A stretch of 64,000 nt of DNA from Stappia stellulata (GTDB taxonomy: Bacteria > Pseudomonadota > Alphaproteobacteria > Rhizobiales > Stappiaceae). This document shows positions 58,846 through 64,000 of this stretch, one piece after another (the first letter of the stretch is position 1; every line of letters begins with the position of its first letter). Below the pieces are notes generated by a model. The model was not told where the DNA came from, searched no databases, and was given only the letters and a program-made list of their open reading frames with translations. The position numbers and the translations under genes were made by a program. The DNA is taken from NCBI RefSeq assembly GCF_020176715.1, contig NZ_JAIVMF010000001.1, positions 496,001-560,000 on the forward strand. Reading direction: 5' to 3'.

Positions 58846-60438
58846 TCAGTCCTTCACCACACCCTGGGCGACGGTGTATTCGTCCGTGCGCGGGATGTAG
58901 CTGATGCCGTTGCGGCTCGCCCAGGTGTTGACCTGATAATGGATCGGAATGATCGCGAGATCCGCAATCGCCATTTCCGTCGCCTTGGCGAGCAGATCCT
59001 GACGCTTGGCGTCGTCGACCTCCGCAAGCGCGGCTTCGATCACCGCATCGACTTCCGGATTGGAATAGCGGCCGCGATTGGCGGTGCCCATGCCCTTGTC
59101 CTTGTCGAAGGTGGCGATCAGCGCGCGCAGCGGCGAGGACGCCTCACCCGAGCCCGCACCCCAGCCAACCAGGATCAGCGAGAACTCCGGCAGGCCATCG
59201 GCTCCGCGCGAAGCGCGGGAGAAGTAGACCGACCGCGGCAGCGTCTCGACCTGTGCCTTGATGCCGATCCTGTTCAGCATCTGCGCGATGCCCTCGACGA
59301 TCTTGGCGTCGTTGACGTAGCGGTCGTTCGGGCCGTGGATCGTCAGCTCGAAGCCGTCCGGAACGCCGGCCTCGGCGAGGAGCGCCTTCGCACCTTCCGG
59401 ATCATAGGGTTCCGGCTTCAGGTTCTCCGACACGCCGAAGAAGCCTTCCGGCAGAAGCTGTCCGGCGGGAATGGAAAGCCCTTCCATCACGCGGTCGCGG
59501 ATCAGCTCGCGCGAAATCGCCTTGGAGATCGCCAGACGCACCTTCTGGTCCATCAGCGGGTTCTTGATGTCGCCGCCGCCATTGGCCTTCACGAAGGGCG
59601 AGTTCTCGCGGAACTGATCGATGTGCAGGTAGATCACGCGGTTCGACACGCCCTGCGACAGGGTGACGTCGTCGCGCGCCTTCAGCGTCTCGATATCGGT
59701 CGTCGGAACGCCGCTGATGACATCGACGTCGCCGGCGAGGAGCGCTGCAACGCGCGACGGGCCGGACTTGATCGGCTTGAGCGTGACCGTGTCCCAGATC
59801 GGCTTCTCACCCCAGTAGTCGTCATTGCCCTCAAGCACGATCCGGTCGCCCGGAACATATTCGACGAACTTGAAGGGCCCGGTGCCGGCGGCCGCCTTGC
59901 CGGAGTTGAATTCCTCCGTCGTGCCGTTGCAGCCGCCCTCGTTGGAGATGATCGCGACGTTGCCGAGATCGTTGACCATCAGCGGATAGGGCGCCTCGGT
60001 TTTCACGTGAACCGTGTAGTCGTCGATTTTCTCGAAGCTCTTGCCCTTGGTGTAGGTCGAGAAGCCCGCCGGGGAATTCGGCACCTCCGGCGCACGCTCG
60101 AACGTGCAGATCACATCGTCGGCATTGAAATCGCTGCCATCGTGAAATTTCACGCCTTCCCGCAGCTTGAATTCCCAGGTGGTCGGGTTCACCGGTTTCC
60201 AGGACACGGCAAGGCCCGGCTCGAAGCTCTGGCGCTCATCGGGATTGGCGAGACGATCGAAGATCATCAAGCTGAGCTGGTTGTTGGGACCCAGATTGTG
60301 GAAATGCGGGTCGATCGATGTCGCTTCCGAGGCCATGCCGATGGTGATGCTCTCAGCGGCGGCCGGCCCGGCCAGGGCAACGGCGGAACACGCCGCGCCA
60401 AACATCACGCGCATCAATGGCGCCTTGATGGATTTCAT
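58846..60438 (-). CDS. dppA: Dpp-type ABC transporter substrate-binding protein
   Basis: The 530-residue SBP_bac_5 protein has a signal peptide (MKSIKAPLMRVMFGAACSAVALAGPAAA) and the family features SIDPHFHNLGPNNQLSLMIFD, KFHDGSDFNADDVICTFERA, GTGPFKFVEYVPGDRIVLEGNDDYW and RLAISKAISRELIRDRV. Ligands in this family range from dipeptides to opines and nickel complexes. The co-encoded amidohydrolases point to N-acyl amino acids, an inference. It is first in the operon and divergent from a LysR regulator across 212 bases. Confidence 0.92.
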   Translation of the reverse strand: MKSIKAPLMRVMFGAACSAVALAGPAAAESITIGMASEATSIDPHFHNLGPNNQLSLMIFDRLANPDERQSFEPGLAVSWKPVNPTTWEFKLREGVKFHDGSDFNADDVICTFERAPEVPNSPAGFSTYTKGKSFEKIDDYTVHVKTEAPYPLMVNDLGNVAIISNEGGCNGTTEEFNSGKAAAGTGPFKFVEYVPGDRIVLEGNDDYWGEKPIWDTVTLKPIKSGPSRVAALLAGDVDVISGVPTTDIETLKARDDVTLSQGVSNRVIYLHIDQFRENSPFVKANGGGDIKNPLMDQKVRLAISKAISRELIRDRVMEGLSIPAGQLLPEGFFGVSENLKPEPYDPEGAKALLAEAGVPDGFELTIHGPNDRYVNDAKIVEGIAQMLNRIGIKAQVETLPRSVYFSRASRGADGLPEFSLILVGWGAGSGEASSPLRALIATFDKDKGMGTANRGRYSNPEVDAVIEAALAEVDDAKRQDLLAKATEMAIADLAIIPIHYQVNTWASRNGISYIPRTDEYTVAQGVVKD

Positions 60439-60650
60439 CTGGATAGTCTCCCCTCCGGATCCCTCTGGATTTTTCGAACAGCCGGAGCGGGATCGGACGG
60501 ATCTCCGGCTGCATGCAACCGTCATCGTTTTCGTGACGGCTTCAGCTTGTTCAGGAGGCTATTATGCGATTATATGATGGACAACGTAAAAACGATAACA
60601 AGAACGCATAGTCCTATTCCTGTCGTAAATACCTATCCCTGAGGTTTCCC

Positions 60651-61583
60651 ATGACGCGCCCCGCGGGCGACGGCGGCCACCGAAACGGCCCCACCCTTCG
60701 CGAGCTTGAGGTTTTGCGCGCGGTGATTACCGAGGGCAAGACAACGGCGGCCGCGCACAAGCTTGGAATCTCGCAGCCGACGGTCAGTCGCGCGATCCAG
60801 CAGCTCGAAATCCGGCTCGGACGCGAATTGTTTCATCGCTTCGGCAACAAGATCCAGCCCACCTCGGAGGGGCTGGCCTTCAACGAGCAGATCGAGCCGA
60901 TCTTCGCAACACTTGCCCGTCTCGAGACCACCAACAGCGACGAGGGCAATGCCAAACGGCTTCGCATCGCCGCGCCGCCGACGCTGAGCCACCATTTGCT
61001 GACCGGATTGTTCGCGGGCTTCCTCAAGGACCACCCGGGCGCCAGCATTCACCTGGAAATCGGCATGTCGACGACGGTCGCCGCGGCCGTCGCGGATGAA
61101 AACGCCGATCTCGGCATCAGCGACCATCTGATCCGGCACGACGGGCTGCGCATGCACCCGTTCCGTCACGCCATCGCCCATGCCGCGATTCCCTCCGGCC
61201 ACCGTCTTGCGAAGAAAACGGAAATCACGCCGGAAGACATGGCGGGCGAGCCCTTCATCGCCCTTACCCGCCGCTTTCACCAGCGCAATGTCTACGACCG
61301 GATCTTCGCCGAACGCGGCATTCACCGCGAAATAAGGGTCGAAACGGCCACCAGCATCGCCATTTGCGAGCTGGTGCGATCCGGCATCGGGCTTGGCCTC
61401 GTAAATCCCTTCCCGGTGGGTCAACGCCGGTTCGAGGGTGTCGAGTTTCGCCGGTTCACGCCCCGCGTGGACTATCTCACCCAGTTCTTCATGCCATCCG
61501 GCAAGGTGACCCCGATTGCGCAGCGTTTCATCGAACACGCCCGCCGCGCGGTCCCGGCCGACGCCTATTCACACCCGGCCTGA
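60651..61583 (+). CDS. LysR-family transcriptional regulator of the Dpp/amidohydrolase cluster
   Basis: The 310-residue regulator has a winged helix (TTAAAHKLGISQPTVSRAIQQLEIRLGRELFHR, about residues 31-63) and a PBP2 effector domain. It lies between the divergent dpp operon and two downstream hydrolase genes; argE-like starts 22 bases after its stop, so regulator and hydrolases may be co-transcribed. A regulator in this position usually controls the divergent operon, sensing the transported compound or its product. The AT-rich 212-base gap (with ATTATGCGATTATATGATG) would hold both promoters. Confidence 0.85.
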   Translation: MTRPAGDGGHRNGPTLRELEVLRAVITEGKTTAAAHKLGISQPTVSRAIQQLEIRLGRELFHRFGNKIQPTSEGLAFNEQIEPIFATLARLETTNSDEGNAKRLRIAAPPTLSHHLLTGLFAGFLKDHPGASIHLEIGMSTTVAAAVADENADLGISDHLIRHDGLRMHPFRHAIAHAAIPSGHRLAKKTEITPEDMAGEPFIALTRRFHQRNVYDRIFAERGIHREIRVETATSIAICELVRSGIGLGLVNPFPVGQRRFEGVEFRRFTPRVDYLTQFFMPSGKVTPIAQRFIEHARRAVPADAYSHPA

Positions 61584-61605
61584 CGGCCGTGAAAGGACGA
61601 CTGAC

Positions 61606-62772
61606 ATGCTAACCTCAGCAAGACCCGTTGCGGCGCAGATCCTGGCCGACCTCGTTGCCTTCGACACCACCAGCCGCAACTCGAACCTGGCCCTGATCGC
61701 CTATGTCGAGGACTTTCTGGCAAGGCGCGGCGTCTCGTCCACCCGAATTCCGGACGAGACCGGCGAAAAGGCCAACCTGCTTGCGACCATCGGCCCGCGC
61801 GACGTGCCGGGCTTCGTGCTGTCGGGGCATACCGACGTCGTGCCCGTCGACGGTCAGGACTGGGCAAGCGATCCCTTTTCGCTGGAAGACCGCGACGGCA
61901 AGCTCTACGGGCGCGGCGCCTGCGACATGAAGGGGTTTCTGGCCTGTTGCCTTGCCAAGGTCGACGACATGCTGGCCCGCGACCTGACGGCGCCGATCCA
62001 CCTCGCCTTCTCCTATGACGAGGAAGTCGGCTGCAAGGGCGTGCCGAGCCTGATCCGCAAGCTGGTCGATACCGTTGCCATGCCGCGCGCCTGTTTCGTC
62101 GGCGAGCCGACCGAAATGCAGGTGATCGTCGGCCACAAGGCGAAGCGCTCCTACAAGGCCATCGTTACGGGCCGAACCTGCCATTCCTCGCTGGCGCCGC
62201 AGGGCGTCAACGCGGTCGACTATGCCGCCATGCTGGCGCTGAAGGTGCGCGAAATGGGCAAGACGCTCGCCAAGGGCATGAGCGACGATCTCTACGACGT
62301 TCCCGTCACCACCGCCCACACCGGCATCCTGCAGGGCGGAACGGCGCTCAACATCGTGCCCGACCGCGCCGAATTGTCCTTCGAGTTCCGCGCGCTCCCG
62401 GCCGAGGATGTCGATGCTCTGGTCAAGGAGGTGATGCGCTACGCCCGCGAGGAACTGGAGCCGGAGATGCAGGCGATCGCGCCGGAAACCGGCATCGCCT
62501 TCGAGGAGATCTCCAGCTTTCCCGGCCTCGATACCGAGATCGACGCCGAGGTGACGCGGCTTGCCAAGCGTCTCGCGGGGCGCAACGACCACGCCAAGGT
62601 CGCCTATGGCACCGAAGGCGGCCGCTTCGTCGAGATCGGCGCCGTGCCGACCGTCGTCATCGGCCCCGGGTCCATCGAGCAGGCCCACAAGGCGGACGAG
62701 TTCATCGCCCTGTCGGAACTGGTGAAATGCGAGGCCTTCCTCGACAAGGTTCTGGACGAGGCCAGCGCCTGA
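61606..62772 (+). CDS. argE: Acetylornithine deacetylase-like M20 hydrolase
   Basis: The 388-residue enzyme matches the ArgE (acetylornithine deacetylase) group of the M20 family: LSGHTDVVPVDGQDW (zinc His/Asp), GRGACDMKGFLAC (bridging Asp), FSYDEEVGCKG (catalytic and zinc Glu), FVGEPTEMQVIVGHKA and the C-terminal GPGSIEQAHKADEF with the last zinc His. It would remove an acetyl or related acyl group from an amino acid. Being coupled to a LysR gene and followed by an aspartoacylase-type gene, it more likely serves catabolism of imported N-acyl amino acids than arginine synthesis. GAAAGGACGACTGAC precedes the ATG. Confidence 0.88.
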   Translation: MLTSARPVAAQILADLVAFDTTSRNSNLALIAYVEDFLARRGVSSTRIPDETGEKANLLATIGPRDVPGFVLSGHTDVVPVDGQDWASDPFSLEDRDGKLYGRGACDMKGFLACCLAKVDDMLARDLTAPIHLAFSYDEEVGCKGVPSLIRKLVDTVAMPRACFVGEPTEMQVIVGHKAKRSYKAIVTGRTCHSSLAPQGVNAVDYAAMLALKVREMGKTLAKGMSDDLYDVPVTTAHTGILQGGTALNIVPDRAELSFEFRALPAEDVDALVKEVMRYAREELEPEMQAIAPETGIAFEEISSFPGLDTEIDAEVTRLAKRLAGRNDHAKVAYGTEGGRFVEIGAVPTVVIGPGSIEQAHKADEFIALSELVKCEAFLDKVLDEASA

Positions 62773-62824
62773 CCGCCCGCCCCTTCCTTCAGCCTTCCAA
62801 GCACGACTAAAAACGGATCGAACC

Positions 62825-63826
62825 ATGACAGCAGTTGCCGCCGACACGCCGCCCGTCGAACTCTCCAAGGTCGACATCACCCCCTATCTTGCCGGCAACA
62901 CCGGCATTGAGGGCGTGACGACCTTCGACAGCGGCAAACCCGGTCCGCATGTGGCGATTTCCGCCATCGTGCATGGCAACGAGCTTTGCGGCCCGATCGC
63001 GCTCGACTGGCTGTTCAGGCACGATGTCCGGCCGGTCAGGGGCAAGCTGTCTCTGGTCTTCGTCAATCTCGACGCCTACGCCCGCTTCGATCCGGCCGAC
63101 CCCTTCGCCTCGCGCTGGGCGGATGAGGACATGAACCGGCTGTGGCAGGCGGAAACGCTTGACGACGACGCCACGCTGGAACGGCGGCGGGCCCGCGTGC
63201 TCCGCCCGTTCTTCGACACCGTCGATCTTCTGCTCGATCTCCACTCCATGCAGAACGCGACGCCGCCGCTGATGCTGGCCGGTCCGCTTGCCAAGGGACG
63301 CGATCTCGCCCGAGCCATCGGCGTTCCGGAGCTGGTGGTGAGCGATGCCGGTCATGCGGCCGGCAAGCGGCTGCGCGACTACGCGGAGTTCATCGATCCC
63401 TCGAGCGAGCGAAACGCGCTCTTGGTGGAGTGTGGCCAGCATTGGGAGGCGGAGGCCGCCGATGTCGCCATCGAGACAAGCCTGCGCTTCCTCCATGCGA
63501 CAGCCACGGTCGCGCCGGAGTTCGGCGCGGACTATCTCGCATCGCGTCCGGCCCCCGCGCCCCAGCAGTTCATCGAGATCGCCGCGCCGATCACGATCAC
63601 GACGGACACCTTCCGCTTCACCCAGCGCTTCATCGGCGGCGAGGTGATCGAGCGGGCCGGAACCGTGATCGCCCATGACGGCGGCGTGTCCGTCGCGACG
63701 CCCGAGGACAACATGATGCTGATCATGCCGACGCGCCGTCTCGACAAGGGGCTGACCGCTGTCCGGCTGGGGCGGTTGGTCGACGGCACGCAGGATCCGA
63801 ACCCGGCCCCTCCGCTGACGGCATGA
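62825..63826 (+). CDS. Succinylglutamate desuccinylase/aspartoacylase-family protein
   Basis: The 333-residue protein has the AstE/AspA zinc-site motifs: AISAIVHGNELCGPIAL (HxxE, about residues 47-50), VFVNLDAYARFDP with the RF element, DEDMNRLWQ and LLDLHSMQNATPP with the third zinc ligand. Family members remove succinyl, acetyl or related acyl groups from amino acids (AstE, AspA, DoeB). The substrate here is not determined. It is 53 bases downstream of the ArgE-like gene, likely in one transcript. Its stop codon is followed at once by the trp leader promoter. Length is typical of the bacterial branch. Confidence 0.88.
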   Translation: MTAVAADTPPVELSKVDITPYLAGNTGIEGVTTFDSGKPGPHVAISAIVHGNELCGPIALDWLFRHDVRPVRGKLSLVFVNLDAYARFDPADPFASRWADEDMNRLWQAETLDDDATLERRRARVLRPFFDTVDLLLDLHSMQNATPPLMLAGPLAKGRDLARAIGVPELVVSDAGHAAGKRLRDYAEFIDPSSERNALLVECGQHWEAEAADVAIETSLRFLHATATVAPEFGADYLASRPAPAPQQFIEIAAPITITTDTFRFTQRFIGGEVIERAGTVIAHDGGVSVATPEDNMMLIMPTRRLDKGLTAVRLGRLVDGTQDPNPAPPLTA

Positions 63827-63834
63827 TTTGCACG

Positions 63835-63869
63835 TTGCGCGCGCGCACGCCTTGCGCTACTGAAAACAC
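63835..63869 (+). promoter_or_regulatory. Promoter of the trp leader transcript
   Basis: TTGCGC (63835-63840) and TACTGA (63858-63863) stand 17 bases apart as -35 and -10 boxes. Six further bases place the expected +1 at 63870, the A of the leader ATG. This predicts a leaderless transcript, as described for the trpL leader of Sinorhizobium meliloti. Confidence 0.6.
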
Positions 63870-63920
63870 ATGAGCGACATTCGGATCCTGAACAGCGGCT
63901 GGTGGTGGCGCGCCCTTTAA
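63870..63920 (+). CDS. trpL: trp operon leader peptide
   Basis: The 16-residue ORF MSDIRILNSGWWWRAL ends with TAA at 63918-63920 and has three consecutive TGG codons at 63900-63908. The S. meliloti TrpL peptide is similarly short with three adjacent tryptophans near its end. Stalling at these codons when charged tRNA-Trp is scarce would free the downstream GGCGGC segment to pair with the left terminator arm and let transcription proceed. The regulated gene, presumably trpE(G), lies past the window end. The predicted start of transcription coincides with the ATG. In S. meliloti the released leader RNA and peptide also act in trans; that may hold here but is not shown. Confidence 0.85.
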   Translation: MSDIRILNSGWWWRAL

Positions 63921-64000
63921 AGGCGGCAATCGACAGCGCGTGACCGAACGTCACTTGAAGCAAATCGAAAAGCCGCCGCGGGGTCCCGCCGGCGGCTTTG
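63921..64000 (+). terminator. trp attenuator: antiterminator segment and terminator hairpin
   Basis: AAAGCCGCCG (63969-63978) pairs with CGGCGGCTTT (63990-63999) around a GC-rich inner loop, forming the terminator whose T-run would continue past the window end. GGCGGC (63922-63927), right after the leader stop codon, is complementary to GCCGCC (63972-63977) in the left arm and provides the competing antiterminator. A small GTGAC/GTCAC stem (63940-63954) lies between. The overlap of the two pairings is the attenuation switch. Confidence 0.8.

Overview
The window is about 64 kb of GC-rich DNA from an alphaproteobacterium, most likely a member of the Hyphomicrobiales (Rhizobiales). The pointers are a PccR/ScfR-type regulator beside a propionyl-CoA carboxylase operon, an RpiR-type IolR with GGAA-N6-TTCC operators, the density of ABC/TRAP uptake systems, and a rhizobial-type trp leader peptide at the right edge. 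It reads as chromosomal metabolic DNA. I see no tRNA, rRNA, CRISPR array, transposase, integrase or prophage gene.

Layout. 1-4.3 kb: the end of a polyamine-type ABC permease, a well-preserved creatinase, and on the opposite strand sarcosine oxidase gamma plus an alpha subunit lacking its C-terminal half. 4.3-5.3 kb: four tandem ~219-bp units built of palindromes. 5.4-9.2 kb: a two-subunit molybdenum hydroxylase (iorAB type) with a divergent LysR regulator. 9.2-18.3 kb: the propionate/methylmalonate operon bioY-pccB-(DUF4160-DUF2442)-pccA-membrane protein-mcm, divergent from pccR, with TTTGCAAA boxes between them. 18.3-22.1 kb: an Lrp-type regulator, a saccharopine-dehydrogenase-family gene whose Shine-Dalgarno lies in an 18-bp hairpin, and a K+/H+ antiporter. 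22.1-26.7 kb: ChaN-like protein, thiolase, a block of repeats, and a CoA-acylating semialdehyde dehydrogenase. 26.9-34.3 kb: LysR, two Gfo/Idh/MocA dehydrogenases, IolR and a sugar/inositol ABC importer.

34.5-46.2 kb holds pirin, a membrane-anchored hypothetical, an M20 hydrolase with a peptide-type binding protein, a TAXI-TRAP transporter and a ProVWX-type betaine/choline importer. 46.7-51.1 kb is a peptide-type ABC importer with no binding-protein gene of its own and a ROK kinase lacking its zinc ligands. 51.2-53.8 kb: YceI, a ChrR-like cupin and serA. 53.9-63.8 kb is a complete Dpp-type importer surrounded by three unrelated amide hydrolases (N-formylglutamate amidohydrolase, ArgE-like M20, aspartoacylase/AstE-like) and a LysR regulator, which looks like a unit for scavenging N-acylated amino acids.

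The last 130 bases hold a compact element: a leaderless 16-codon ORF with three consecutive Trp codons followed by overlapping antiterminator and terminator arms. This is a trp attenuator whose target, presumably trpE(G), lies just beyond the window. Other structural signals are strong hairpins directly behind the binding-protein gene in each of the four transporter operons that begin with one, and several families of intergenic repeats.
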